A stretch of 64,000 nucleotides of DNA from JAIBJN01 sp963775505 (GCA_963775505.1 CAVZIL010000001.1:496001-560000); one strand, 5' to 3'. Positions 1 through 8,773 are shown, counted from the first letter of the stretch. Numbers and translations are program-made. The notes: a model not told the origin generated them from the letters alone.

Positions 1-2
1 AG

Positions 3-119
3 CGGGACGCCTACCTCGAGGACATTCCGGTCGCCGACACGGTGGTCGTGCTGGAGGCGCTCGCCGGCCAGCGCGGGCTGGCCGCGCACCCGGCGTCGCA
101 GCTCTTGCCCGAGCGCTAG
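3..119 (+). CDS. C-terminal fragment of an unidentified protein
   Basis: The open frame enters from the left edge and ends at TAG 117-119, giving 38 residues that include the stretch DTVVVLEALAGQRG. Codon use is typical of the window (G/C third positions), so it is probably the true end of a gene lying mostly outside. Too little is present to name the family. It converges on the minus-strand gene that follows, and the two stops would share the CTAG at 116-119. Confidence 0.5.
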   Translation, partial: RDAYLEDIPVADTVVVLEALAGQRGLAAHPASQLLPER

Positions 120-1419
120 TCGTCTTCGCCGTCGTCGTCTCCGCGATGTCCACGGAGACGATGGTGTCGGGCTTGAGGAAGCGGCCGCTCACGTAGGGCC
201 AATCGTCCTGGTCGGCCGTGGCCACCTGCATCATGATCGCCTTCGCCTCCTGCTTCGCGGTCGCCTCGTCCGGGAACTCACCCGCGTCGACCCGCTCGCC
301 GTTCGTGAGCCGGATCGTCATCCGCCACGGCGCGCCTGCGGCCTCGGGCCCGGCGACCGGCGCGACAGCCGGCTCGGGCGCGGGCTCTGGCTCGGCGGCG
401 GGCTGGGCGGCCGCGGGCGGGTACGGCGCCGGCGCAGGCGCGGGTGTCGGCTCGGGGAACGGGACGGGCTCGGCCGCCAGCGGCTCGGGACCGGGCGGCG
501 GCTCCTCGGCGAGAGCGGGCGCAGGCTGAGGAGGTGCCTCCGCCTGGGGCGAGGGCTCGGGCGCGTAGGGCTCGGTGAGAGGCTCCGGCTCGGCGGGCGC
601 CGCCGGCTCGGGCTCCGCAGTCGGCTGCTCGAGCACCGGCGGCTCCGGCGCCGCCGGGGGCTCCGGGACGGCCTCGACGGCAGGAGCCGTCTCGGCGGTG
701 GGCTCGGGCCCCGGAGAGAGCTGGTGCTCGGGCGGAGACGGAGGCTCGGAGATCGAGACGGGCTCGGGCCCGGGCTCGGGCTCGGGCTCGGGCTCCGGTA
801 CCGTGACGGGCTCGGGCTCGAATACCTGCTCGGGCTCTGCGACCGGGACCTGGAAGGCGGGCGGCTCGGGCGCGACCGGCGTCTCGAGGACGATCTCCGC
901 GCTCCCAGACGCGTGACCGTTCGCGTGCGCGGGGTCGAGGGCCTCGGGCTCGGTCGCGGCCTCGAGCGGCCTCGAGTAGACGTCCGCCGAGATCTCGGCG
1001 AGCTCGGTGCGGGCGGTGACGACGAAGCGCGCGTCCTCACGGCCGAGCGCCTCGCGGATGTTGCGGATGAGGACGTCGTCGGTCGGGTCGGCGATGGCGA
1101 CGACGGGCAGCTCGCCGTCGAAGGCGTAGGGCAGGGCACGGAACAGGCGCGCCTGCTCCTCGGTGAAGAGGGCGGCGGCGGACGGCTCGACGATCTGCTC
1201 CCGTAGGATCACGAACTCGAGCCCCTTCTGGCCGGCCAGCAGCCGGGCCAGGTCGACCTCGGAGATGAGGCCGCGCTCGGTGAGGATCTCGCCGAGGCGC
1301 TTGCCGGTCTTCACGCCCTCTTCGAGGGCGCTCTCGATGGTCTCGGCAGGAAGGAGGCCGGCCCGGAAGATCAGCGTGCCGAGCGGCGCGTCGGGCCGTT
1401 CGCGGAGGGGAGTGCTCAC
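116..1419 (-). CDS. MshEN (GspE N-terminal) domain protein with Pro/Glu-rich linker
   Basis: Start GTG at 1419 has AAGGAG five bases upstream. Residues about 5-140 look like the MshEN/T2SSE-N domain of type II secretion and pilus ATPases (APLGTLIFRAGLL, then KRLGEILTERGLI, then VVAIADPTDD). No Walker ATPase follows. Instead about 200 residues of Glu-Pro repeats lead to a short conserved-looking end (WRMTIRLTNGERVDAGEFPD ... DDWPYVSGRFLKPDTIVSVDI). In other bacteria MshEN domains can bind c-di-GMP, so a signalling or pilus-adaptor role is possible. The literal frame stays open to the window edge; a one-base shift near 142-147 gives an acidic tail and TAG at 118-116, sharing CTAG with the convergent gene, which is the more natural end. 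Confidence 0.7.
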
Positions 1420-1541
1420 AGGCTCTCCTTCGGGCCGCGGGATGCCGCGCGCGTCGCCAGGGGGTTGAATCGCTTCCACGTCATGAGCCGCAGAGGGGGC
1501 ACGGTCGAGCCCCGTCTAGCTCTGAGTATCGTCGGATCCGC

Positions 1542-1581
1542 TGAGCCGGTTATCACCCTCACGAGTGATACCGGCGGCTCA
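1542..1581. terminator. Imperfect inverted repeat downstream of the ZIP gene
   Basis: TGAGCCGGTTATCAC (1542-1556) pairs imperfectly with GTGATACCGGCGGCTCA (1565-1581) around an 8-base loop. It lies just past the stop of the minus-strand ZIP gene, so a terminator is the simplest reading. There is no strong U-tract. Confidence 0.45.
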
Positions 1582-1591
1582 TACGAGGCTC

Positions 1592-2806
1592 CTACCCGAC
1601 GAGCAGGCCGGTCGCGTACATGATCCCGAGCCCGGCGAGGAAGCCGCCGACCGCGTAGCCCGAGGTGAGGCCGCCCGGAGCGCGCCGCGCGACGTAGCGC
1701 ACCACCTCGACGACCACCTGCAGCGCCGCTCCGGCAGCGACCGAGAAGAAGAGGACCGCGAGCACGTCGCTCGTCACGTAGCCCCCGATCCAGGCGCCCA
1801 GGATGGTGGGCGCGCCCGCGATCAGGACGAGCGCGGCGAGACGGCCGAAGCCCGCGCGGTCGCCCTCGGCCGCAGGCGCTGCGATGCCCAGCCCCTCGGT
1901 GACGTTATGGAGCATGAAGCCGACGATGAGGAACGTCCCCAGCGTCAGCTCGCCCAGCGCGAATGACGTCCCGACCGCGAGCCCCTCGCCGAGATTATGG
2001 ACGCCGATGCCGATGGCCACGAGCATCGCCAGGGCAAGGCCGCCCAGCGCGCCGCTGTCCGGCCTGCTCTTCCTCCCGAGGCGCTGGGAGAGAAAGGTGA
2101 GCGCGAGGTAGCTCGCGGCGACGCCGAGGACGACGAGCCCGGTCCCGCCGAGGGCGCCGGGAAGCACGGCCTGCAGCTCGAGCGCCTCGGCGAGCGCCTC
2201 GACGGCGAGGAACGCCAGGAGCCCGGCGGTCAGGGCCATGAACGCGGCCAGCCACTCCGGGCGCGCGCGCCGGAGCGAGGGGAGCCAGAGCAGGCCGAGC
2301 GCGACGGGGACGATGCCGACCAGGGCGCCGATGATCGCGTAGCCGAGGAAGCCTCCGGGGGTCGGCTCCGGCGTCTCGACGGCCGCTGCGATCTCCTCGG
2401 TCGTCTGGACGCCCGTCGAGCTCGTGATGCCGACCGCGATCGGCTCGTCCTCGACCCAGTCGTAGGGCACGACGATCGTGGCAGAGCGCAGGCGGCCGAG
2501 GGTCGTCGGCCCGTCGACGGTGAAGGGGACGATCGCGTCGTCGACGGTGACCATGGCGATCGCCAGGTCCTCGCGCTGGGGGTTCGTCACCCGGATGGAG
2601 ATCTCTCCGGGCGAGAACTCGACGCGGCGGACGTCGAACGCGTCCGCGGGGGGCGGGTTCTCGCCCACGAGCTCGAGCAGCGACCCCCCGCGCGCCGAGA
2701 AGAGCGAGACGACGGCCACGAGCAGGACGATGGGCACGAGCGCCCACAGCCGCCAGCGCAGGGGCTCGCGGCGGGGGCCGTCCTCGGCGACCGAGCGGGC
2801 TTCCAA
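1592..2806 (-). CDS. ZIP-family metal transporter with N-terminal extracytoplasmic domain
   Basis: The start is TTG at 2806, directly abutting the TAG of the upstream multicopper oxidase gene, so the two are probably translated together. Residues 20-40 form a membrane anchor. Residues about 45-145 are a soluble beta-rich stretch (FSPGEISIRVTNPQREDLAI), unusual for ZIPs. From about residue 155 there are eight hydrophobic segments with the ZIP signatures VHNLGEGLAVG and MLHNVTEGLG, whose His and Glu residues line the metal path in the family. Expected role: divalent metal (Zn, Mn, Fe) uptake across the cell membrane. Pairing with a copper oxidase suggests the N-terminal domain may handle oxidised or extracellular metal; that is inference. 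Confidence 0.85.
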   Translation of the reverse strand: MEARSVAEDGPRREPLRWRLWALVPIVLLVAVVSLFSARGGSLLELVGENPPPADAFDVRRVEFSPGEISIRVTNPQREDLAIAMVTVDDAIVPFTVDGPTTLGRLRSATIVVPYDWVEDEPIAVGITSSTGVQTTEEIAAAVETPEPTPGGFLGYAIIGALVGIVPVALGLLWLPSLRRARPEWLAAFMALTAGLLAFLAVEALAEALELQAVLPGALGGTGLVVLGVAASYLALTFLSQRLGRKSRPDSGALGGLALAMLVAIGIGVHNLGEGLAVGTSFALGELTLGTFLIVGFMLHNVTEGLGIAAPAAEGDRAGFGRLAALVLIAGAPTILGAWIGGYVTSDVLAVLFFSVAAGAALQVVVEVVRYVARRAPGGLTSGYAVGGFLAGLGIMYATGLLVG

Positions 2807-3812
2807 CTAGTCGCTCACCTCGAAGAAGCCCATCCAGCCGAGCTCCGCGAACTCGGACTGGTGTGCGTGGAACATGAAGCGGCCGGTGTTGGCGAAGTCG
2901 ATCTCGATGATCCCGCGCTCGCCCTGGCAGAGCATGATCGTGTCCGTGTACTCGAAGCGGTCGCTCGTCCCCGTCGGGTAGTAGCGGAAGAAGTCGCCGT
3001 GGAGGTGGAACGAGTTGATCAGGTCGAACTCGGTCAGGTTGGCGATGTAGATCCGCACCGTCTGCGAGCGCTTCACCTTGATCGGATAGCGGGCGTAGTA
3101 GAACGCGGGGCCGTTGACCGCGTAGAAGTTGTTCTCGCCGTCGGCGTCGGTGTCGAACCCGTTCATGACCATGACGAGCTCCTGCGCCGGCGCGCGCGGC
3201 TCGGGCGGGTCGATGATGAAGGCGCCGTAGAGGCCCTTGTGGATGTGCTTCTTGAGCGGCGTCGCGTGGCAGTGGTACAGGTGCATCCCGTACGGCCGCG
3301 CGGGGAACTCGTACGTGAAGCTCCCGCCCGGCGGGACGACCTCGAAGACCCCGTCCATGTTCGCGGGGTGAATCCCGTGAAAGTGGATCGTGTGCGGGTG
3401 CTCGCCGCCGTTGCGGAAGTCGACGCGGAGGAGGTCGTCCTCGGTCGCCCGGACGACGGGGCCGGGGACGGTGCCGTTGTACGTCCAGGCCGGGTAGAAG
3501 ACGCCCTTGGCGACCTCGATCTCCCGGTCCTGAGCGACGAGCGTGTACTCGCGGACCCGGCCGGGCTCGTACGGCAGCGCGGCGGGCGGATAGGTGAGCG
3601 CGTCGAGGTCGGAGGGGCCGCCGGGAGCGGGAACCTCGTCGCCGATCATCGCGGCGTGGCCCATGGCGGGATCGTGCTCCGAGCCCGAGGTGCGTGGCCT
3701 CGAGCTGGCCGTTGCGCGCGGCCAGCGCCATGCCGGCGAAGGGCGCGGCCGCGACGACCGGGGCGACGCCCGCGATCAGCTGGCGGCGGCTGAGGCCACG
3801 AGAGTTAGACAC
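2807..3812 (-). CDS. Tat-exported two-domain multicopper oxidase (frame broken near N-terminus)
   Basis: Copper-ligand motifs in order are HFHG, HLYHCHA with downstream HIH, HLHG and FHAHQ. The Cys of the type 1 copper site lies in the first cupredoxin domain; the last motif has no Cys, so the second domain lacks a blue copper centre. An intact frame starts at ATG 3664 and lacks a signal. Upstream, in the neighbouring frame from GTG 3812, lies a clear twin-arginine signal (SRRQLIAGVAPVVAAAPFAG). One extra G near 3678 separates the two, so the full gene is taken as 3812-2807. Likely oxidises metal ions or phenolics outside the membrane; the abutting ZIP gene favours metal oxidation. Confidence 0.8.
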
Positions 3813-3848
3813 GTCTAAATCATAGTTTAGGTGCCCACCCTCCCGCAA
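3805..3848 (-). promoter_or_regulatory. Promoter with palindromic operator for the oxidase-ZIP operon
   Basis: On the minus strand TTGCGG (3848-3843), 18 bases, then TATGAT (3824-3819) sit six bases before GTG 3812, implying a leaderless transcript. The perfect inverted repeat TTAGAC-AC-GTCTAA (3805-3818) overlaps the expected transcription and translation start, and a second repeat CTAAA...TTTAG (3815-3830) overlaps the -10. This is a repression geometry. The AT-rich TTAG/CTAA halves resemble DtxR/MntR-type metalloregulator boxes, but the regulator is not in this window. Confidence 0.55.
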
Positions 3849-3852
3849 GGGC

Positions 3853-3881
3853 GAGGGCCGGGTCGAAGCGACCCGGCCCTC
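3853..3881 (-). terminator. Terminator of the LVIVD gene
   Basis: Perfect 13-bp inverted repeat GAGGGCCGGGTCG / CGACCCGGCCCTC with a 3-base loop, 28 bases past the stop of the minus-strand LVIVD gene and just upstream of the oxidase promoter. There is no clear U-run, as is common at this G+C. Confidence 0.7.
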
Positions 3882-3908
3882 GGCCGAACACCTGCTCTCA
3901 GGTGCGGC

Positions 3909-5311
3909 TCAGCGCACCTTGAACACCCAGAGGCCGGTGTTCATGTCGGACGCGACCGCGAAGCCCGGGCCGAGGTCGACGCCCCAGATCTCGACGAACT
4001 CCTCGCCGGGATAGAAGACGCCGAAGCGGATCCTCGGCCTTCTCGGGCGGGGTGAACTGCCCGATCTTCTTCGGGATTCGACGGGTCGGCGATGTTCCAG
4101 ATGACGACGCCCTCCGTGTACCACGAGGTATAGAGCTTGTTGCCCTTGACCTTCGGGTCGTGGATGGTGAAGTCGCCGGGACCCGGCGGCGGGAACTGGC
4201 CCGTGCTCGGGAGCTTAAGCGTCGAGAGCTCCACCGGGTTCGCCTTGTCCGAGACGTCGTAGATGTGGCCGTAGCCCCAGCCGGTCTCGACGTCCGGGTT
4301 CGGCGTCGGGTCGAAGTCCTCGTCCGCCTGGATGAGGAGCTTCCCTCGCCGGGTCGTCCACGCCGAGTGGGCGTTCCCCTCGTCGCCCGCCCCGTACTCC
4401 GTGCGGCCCAGGAACACCGGGTTGGACGGATCGCGGACGTCGAGCATCACCGTGCCGAAGTCCCAGTACGAGACGTAGGCGACCTTGCGGTCGACGTAGA
4501 CCGAGTGGACGAAGTTGACCGGGTCAGCGCCAAGCGCTTGGTCCGGCGTCACGCCCATGTCGCGCCAGGCGCTCCAGTCACCGACCTGCACAGGAGCGCG
4601 CGGGTTTGAGACGTCGATGATCCGAAACTCAGGGTTGACCTCATCTGGGTTTGCCCCCGAGAAGAACGCGTCGACCTCGGTAAACCACGCGGCCTCGTAG
4701 ACGTAGGCCTTCCGTCCCCGCGCCTCGAGCCACAGCTCGTGGACGCCGAAGGTGCCGTCCTGGCGCAGCGAGAGCAGCTGTGGGTCGCTCGGGTCGCTGA
4801 CGTCGTAGAGGCCGATGCCGGTGAAGCCTCCGGGCGCGCAGTCCTGGAAGCTGACGACGGCCAGGTCGCCCTGGAACGACGAGGTACGGACCTTCCGCAC
4901 CTGCACCTTCTCAGTCCACGACTTGGCGAGCCTCGCGTCGGACGCGCCGTCCGCGAAGGTGGAGACGAGCTGCGGGTTCCTCGGGTCGGACAGGTCGTAG
5001 GTGCGGACGCCGAGCGCAGGGCAGAACGCGCCGCTGTCGTCGAAGAGGCCCCAGCTGCCCATGTAGGCGAAGCCCTTGTGCAGGAAGACGTCGCCGCTCG
5101 GCCCGCCGGGGTCATGGTGGCCGAGGACCTTGATGCGCACCGAGTCGCCGGAAGGCGTTCCTCGGCCGGGCTTTCCCGGCCTCGCCTCTGCGATCCCAGT
5201 GCAAGCCCTTCTTCTTGAGATGCCGCATCGCGTCGTCGGCGGTCGCGGAGGACACGCCCCGACGGTCAGCGCAGCGACGAGCGCAAGGATCCATACCCGA
5301 ACGGATCTCAT
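3909..5311 (-). CDS. Secreted LVIVD-repeat beta-propeller protein (several frame breaks)
   Basis: ATG 5311 is preceded by GGGAGGTCAC, a good ribosome site, and followed by a signal peptide (MRSVRVWILALVAALTVG). The body holds repeated blades of the type YDLSDPRNPQLVSTF, YDVSDPSDPQLLSL, IIDVSNPRAPVQVG, LDVRDPSNPVFLG and YDVSDKANPVELS, which is the LVIVD repeat. The end GVFYPGEEFVEIWGVDLG...GLWVFKVR lies in another frame. Frame changes are inferred near 5262, 5205, 4065 and 4025; each is resolved by one base (for example AATCCGAAGAAG in place of AATCCCGAAGAAG). Function unknown; LVIVD proteins are extracellular and putatively bind ligands or surfaces. Confidence 0.75.
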
Positions 5312-5372
5312 GTGACCTCCCGTCGGTCGTTGCCCCCATGTCCCGCGCAGGAGAGGCAACCTACCAGCGGAG

Positions 5373-6004
5373 ATGGCCGGGGGAAGGATCGAGATCTGCG
5401 ACGAGGCCAGCTTCGGCTTCGGGTGGATTGCCCCGGAGCCGGTGCTGCTCCAGCGCGCCGCGCACGCGCTCGCGGCAGGTGGGCGCTACTGGCTCGTCGA
5501 TCCGGTGGACGTGCCCGGCCTGGACGACCGCCTGCGCCCGCTCGGCGAGCCTGCCGGCGTGCTCCAGCTCGTCGATCGCCACGCCGCGTGACTGCGCGAC
5601 GCTCGCGGAGCGGCTGCGGCGTCCCGCACCACCGGCTGCCGTTCGGCGGCGTCCCCGGCTCGCCCTTCGAAGTGACGAAGGTTCTGAGCGTTCCGGGCTG
5701 GCGCGAGGTCGCGCTTTGGTGGGAGGCCGAGCGCGTGCTCGTCTGCACGGAGGCGCTCGGGACGGTTCCGTACTTCCGGGCGCGGGACGAGCCGCTCGGC
5801 GTCCATCCGTTCCTCCGCCTCTACCAGCCGCGGGGCCTCAGGGACATGGCCAAGTGCCTGGCACCGGGGCACGTCCTGGTTGGGCACGGTGAAGGCATCC
5901 ACGGCGACGACGCGACGCCCGCGCTCCGCTGGGCCGTGCAAGGAGCGCGGCGCGCCGCGCCGCGCTGGCTCCGGGATCAGCTACGTCGAAAGGAGAAGCG
6001 ATGA
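5373..6004 (+). CDS. Conserved hypothetical protein, metallo-beta-lactamase-like (frame broken)
   Basis: The first part (FGFGWIAPEPVLLQRAAHAL ... YWLVDPVDVPGLDDRL) is read from ATG 5373. The middle (RDCATLAERL) and the rest (VPHHRLPFGGVPGSPFEVTKVLSVPGW ... GHVLVGHGEGIHGDD) continue in the other two frames, so two single-base insertions are inferred near 5582 and 5615. The pattern of short beta strands and the closing VGHGEGIHG resembles proteins of the metallo-beta-lactamase fold, but the HxHxDH zinc motif is absent, so activity is doubtful. The stop overlaps the next gene's ATG (ATGA), indicating an operon. Confidence 0.6.
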
Positions 6005-6792
6005 GAGACGACCTCGTCCCCGGCAACCCGTTCCCGGACCTCAAGCTGCCGGAGACCACCGGCCGCGAGACGGCGCTCAGCGAGATCGCGGGCGGCCAGC
6101 CACTCGTGCTCGCGTTCGTCCGCGGCTGGTGGTGTCCGAAGGAGCAGGTCCGCCTTCGTCTCCTGGTGGAGCTCCAGGACGAGCTGCAGCGCGAGTTCGG
6201 CAGGCTCGCGGCGATCACGGTCGACGAGCCCTACGTCAACGGCGCCTTCCGAGCCGGCCTCGGCGGCGCGTTTCCCTTCCTCTCGGACGTCGATCGGAAG
6301 GTCGCAGGGGAGCTCGACCTGCTCGAGCTGACCGACGAGACCCACCTGCCCTTTCTCCCGTTCACGTTCCTGCTCGACTCGCGCCTCGTGATCGCAAGGA
6401 TCTGGTGCGGCTTCTGGTACTGGGGGAACCCGACCGCGGACGAGCTTCGGCTCGCGCTGCGCGAGATCGTCGCGGCCGAGCAGCCGAGCTACGACCCGCA
6501 GGCGATCTGGGAGGCGGGCGGCTCGGCGCCCCCGGACGCCGGCATCGACGCGCCGGCCGTCTGGATTCGCGAAAGCTCGAAGGGGCACGAGCTGTGGCGG
6601 GGCGTGCACGACGGCCCGATCCCCGAGGTCGGCGCCGAGCTGGGGCGGTCCCCGGTCGACGGCCGCCCGTGGGTCGTGCGCCGGATCGAGGAGGCGAACG
6701 GGCGCACCGCTATCCACCTGAGCAAGGAGGGCCCGACGGGCGATCCGCGCCTAGTGGGGCATCACGTGACCGCCGGTCCGCGCGTGCCGTAG
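6001..6792 (+). CDS. Redoxin / AhpC-TSA family peroxiredoxin-like protein
   Basis: A thioredoxin-fold redoxin domain fills residues 5-165: FPDLKLPETTGRETALSEI is followed by the active-site region FVRGWWCPKEQ with one Cys at the peroxidatic position. The last 95 residues (from about AIWEAGG) are an additional beta-rich tail without a recognised domain. The ATG overlaps the upstream TGA, so it is co-translated with the preceding protein. Expected role: cytoplasmic peroxide or thiol redox chemistry; the substrate is not evident. Confidence 0.75.
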   Translation: MRDDLVPGNPFPDLKLPETTGRETALSEIAGGQPLVLAFVRGWWCPKEQVRLRLLVELQDELQREFGRLAAITVDEPYVNGAFRAGLGGAFPFLSDVDRKVAGELDLLELTDETHLPFLPFTFLLDSRLVIARIWCGFWYWGNPTADELRLALREIVAAEQPSYDPQAIWEAGGSAPPDAGIDAPAVWIRESSKGHELWRGVHDGPIPEVGAELGRSPVDGRPWVVRRIEEANGRTAIHLSKEGPTGDPRLVGHHVTAGPRVP

Positions 6793-6802
6793 AGTCGGCG
6801 GG

Positions 6803-7381
6803 TTGAAGAGCGGGGTTGTCGCCGTTCTCCGGTCGGTCGGAGGCTGCCTGGCGGCCGGCCTGGTCGTCGGCATCGTCGTCGCCGGGCTGGGCTCGCGCCT
6901 GGTCATGCGCCTGCTCGCGGTCGCGGACCCGGCCGCTCGCGGGATCATCACCGAGAACGGAAACGTCGTCGGCGACGTCACGTTCGGGGGAACGGCGGGG
7001 CTCGCCGTCTTCATCGGCATCCCGTCGGGGATCCTCGCCGGCCTGATCGTCTACCTGGTCAGGCGGTGGCTCCCGGCTCGCCTGCTCTGGCGCGGGCTCG
7101 CGCTCTCCGTCGTCCTGCTCGCGCTGCTCGGGCGGACGGTGATCGACCCGGAGAACGTCGACTTCCTCTTCCTCGACCCGGCCGGCCTTGCGGTCACCCT
7201 CTTCGGGGCGCTCTTCTTCGTCGCGGGGTTCGCGCTCGTGCCGCTCGCCGACCGCTGGGGACCGGGCGTGCCGCGGCTCTTCTACCGGCAGGAGGTGACG
7301 ATCGTGGGCGGGATCGCGATCACGATCGCCGTCGTGCTCGGCCTGCTCGAGCTGGGCAGCGACATCGCCGAACTGGTCTAA
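6803..7381 (+). CDS. Integral membrane protein of unknown function
   Basis: About five hydrophobic segments are visible (CLAAGLVVGIVVAGLGS, LAVFIGIPSGILAGLIVYLV, LALSVVLLALLG, LAVTLFGALFFVAGFALVPL, ITIAVVLGLLELG). The motif GSRLVMRLLAVADP after the first segment and ENGNVVGDVTFGGT before the second recur in actinobacterial membrane proteins I cannot name. TTG start with a modest GGCGGG upstream. It ends tail-to-tail with the following minus-strand gene, overlapping three bases. Confidence 0.7.
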   Translation: MKSGVVAVLRSVGGCLAAGLVVGIVVAGLGSRLVMRLLAVADPAARGIITENGNVVGDVTFGGTAGLAVFIGIPSGILAGLIVYLVRRWLPARLLWRGLALSVVLLALLGRTVIDPENVDFLFLDPAGLAVTLFGALFFVAGFALVPLADRWGPGVPRLFYRQEVTIVGGIAITIAVVLGLLELGSDIAELV

Positions 7382-8649
7382 GAACTGGCGAGTCGCTCGA
7401 TCGTCTTGGTCGCCAGGCGGTCGAGGGCCTGCACCGAGAGCTCCAGGTGCTCCGGCGTCGTGTCCTCGAGCTTCGTGTGCGAGAGGCCGCGCAGGCTCTG
7501 GACGAAGAGCATCACGGTCGGAACCCCGGCTCGGGCGACCTCGGCCGCGTCGTGGAGCGGGCCGCTCGGCAGCCGGTGCGTCTGCCCGGCCACCTCGGTG
7601 ACGGCCTCGTCGGCGAGCTCGATCAGCTCCGGGTCGAACAGGATCGGGTCGATGCGCCAGACGCGCTCCCACTCGACCTCTACGTCCTCCTCGCGCGCGA
7701 AGCGCTCGCTCGCGTCCTTCGCCTCGGCGAGCATCGCCGCGAGCCTCGCGCCGTCGAGGTGGCGCTGGTCGAGGAGCACCGTGGCCGTCTCGACGACCGA
7801 CGTGACGATCCCCGGCTTCGTCACGCAGCTCCCCATCGTGCAGACGGCGCCGTCGCCCGCGCGCGCTGCGATGCCGCGGATCTCGAGGGCGAGCTTCGCG
7901 GCGGCGGCAAGCGCGTCGCGTCGCCTGTCCATCGGGGTCGAGCCGGCGTGGGCCGCCTGGCCGCGGAAAGTGATCTGATGGCGCTCGACCCCGAACGTCC
8001 CGAGCACGACGCCGAGCGGAAGCTCGAGCCCCTCGAGCACCGGCCCCTGCTCGATGTGGAGCTCGAGGTAGGCGGCGGCGCCCTCGAGCTGCCGTCTGGC
8101 CTCGAGCGCACGGTCGAGGTCGACGCCGTGCGCGGCCAGCGCCTCCTCCCAGCGCACGCCGTCGGCGTCGCGGCGCTCCCTGAGCTCGTCCTGGTCGGCC
8201 ATGGTGCCCGAGGCCGCGCTCGAGCCGAAGAGCGAGCGACCGAAGCGCGCCCCCTCCTCGTCCGCCCAGCTGACGAGCCTGACGGTGACCGGTGGGGTCC
8301 CCTCCTCGGCGATGCGGCGGAGCACTTCCACGCCGGCGACGACGTTGAGCGCGCCGTCGAGCCACCCGCCGTTCGGGACCGAGTCGATGTGCCCGCCGAT
8401 CAGCAGGGCCTGGTCGGACTCGCCCTCGAGCGTGAACCACTGGTTGCCGGCCTCGTCGACCTCTTCCGCGGCGCCCGTCGGCGCCACCTTGGCGGAGAGC
8501 CACCGCTTGGCTTCGACCCACGTGTCGGTCCACGCCACGCGCTGCGCGCCGTCCTCGTTCCCCGTCAGCTCCCTGAGCTCACGAAGCTCGTCCACCGTGC
8601 GGCCTGGGTCGAGCGGCACGGAGGGAATGTATAGAGTCTCCAGCCTCAT
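7378..8649 (-). CDS. Zinc-dependent amidohydrolase (allantoate / N-carbamoyl-L-amino acid hydrolase, M20 family)
   Basis: Family landmarks appear in order: GGHIDSVPNGGWLDGALN (metal His and Asp), SWADEEGARFG (catalytic and bridging Glu pair), ELHIEQGP (metal His), AAHAGSTPMDRRRD (dimerisation lid) and SGPLHDAAEVA (final His). Length of about 423 residues fits. The enzyme would cleave ureido or carbamoyl groups in purine or pyrimidine catabolism; substrate choice cannot be read here. ATG 8649 is the furthest sensible start, but GTG at residue 11 (PLDPGRTVDEL) is also possible and would avoid overlap with the divergent small gene. The two ATGs share CATG at 8647-8650. Confidence 0.88.
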   Translation of the reverse strand: MRLETLYIPSVPLDPGRTVDELRELRELTGNEDGAQRVAWTDTWVEAKRWLSAKVAPTGAAEEVDEAGNQWFTLEGESDQALLIGGHIDSVPNGGWLDGALNVVAGVEVLRRIAEEGTPPVTVRLVSWADEEGARFGRSLFGSSAASGTMADQDELRERRDADGVRWEEALAAHGVDLDRALEARRQLEGAAAYLELHIEQGPVLEGLELPLGVVLGTFGVERHQITFRGQAAHAGSTPMDRRRDALAAAAKLALEIRGIAARAGDGAVCTMGSCVTKPGIVTSVVETATVLLDQRHLDGARLAAMLAEAKDASERFAREEDVEVEWERVWRIDPILFDPELIELADEAVTEVAGQTHRLPSGPLHDAAEVARAGVPTVMLFVQSLRGLSHTKLEDTTPEHLELSVQALDRLATKTIERLASS

Positions 8650-8773
8650 GGGACGCGGCTCCAGGCCGATCAAGCGCTGGCGAAAGGACCGCCAGCGGAA
8701 GAAGAAGGGACGCGAGCAGCGGCGTGCGGCGGAGGGGGCGGCGCGCGGAAAGGCGAAGCCGGCCGCGACGTGA
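8648..8773 (+). CDS. Small, extremely basic protein (41 aa)
   Basis: The sequence begins MGRGSRPIKRWRKDRQRKKK and is over one third Arg/Lys, ending in AKPAAT. Its TGA overlaps the GTG of the VOC gene (GTGA), the usual arrangement for translationally coupled genes, which argues that it is real. Small basic proteins of this style can bind ribosomal RNA or other nucleic acids; that role is inference. Its ATG overlaps the divergent hydrolase start. Confidence 0.5.
   Translation: MGRGSRPIKRWRKDRQRKKKGREQRRAAEGAARGKAKPAAT

Noticed and set aside
780..800. Tandem CGGGCT/CGGGCTC repeats as a possible microsatellite or CRISPR-like array
   Set aside because: They are codons of the Glu-Pro repeat in the minus-strand protein; no unique spacers.
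218..1206. Long plus-strand Gly/Ser/Ala-rich and Arg/Gly-rich frames
   Set aside because: They mirror the Glu-Pro codon repeats of the minus-strand MshEN protein and have no domain or ribosome site.
1997..3793. 598-residue plus-strand frame
   Set aside because: Antisense to the oxidase and ZIP genes, composed of Arg/Glu/Asp/Val periodicity caused by G/C-rich third positions.
1995..3848. 617-residue minus-strand frame beginning with a Tat signal
   Set aside because: Only its first 60 residues are real; after 3678 it is an Arg-rich shadow of the oxidase and ZIP genes. The signal was assigned to the oxidase.
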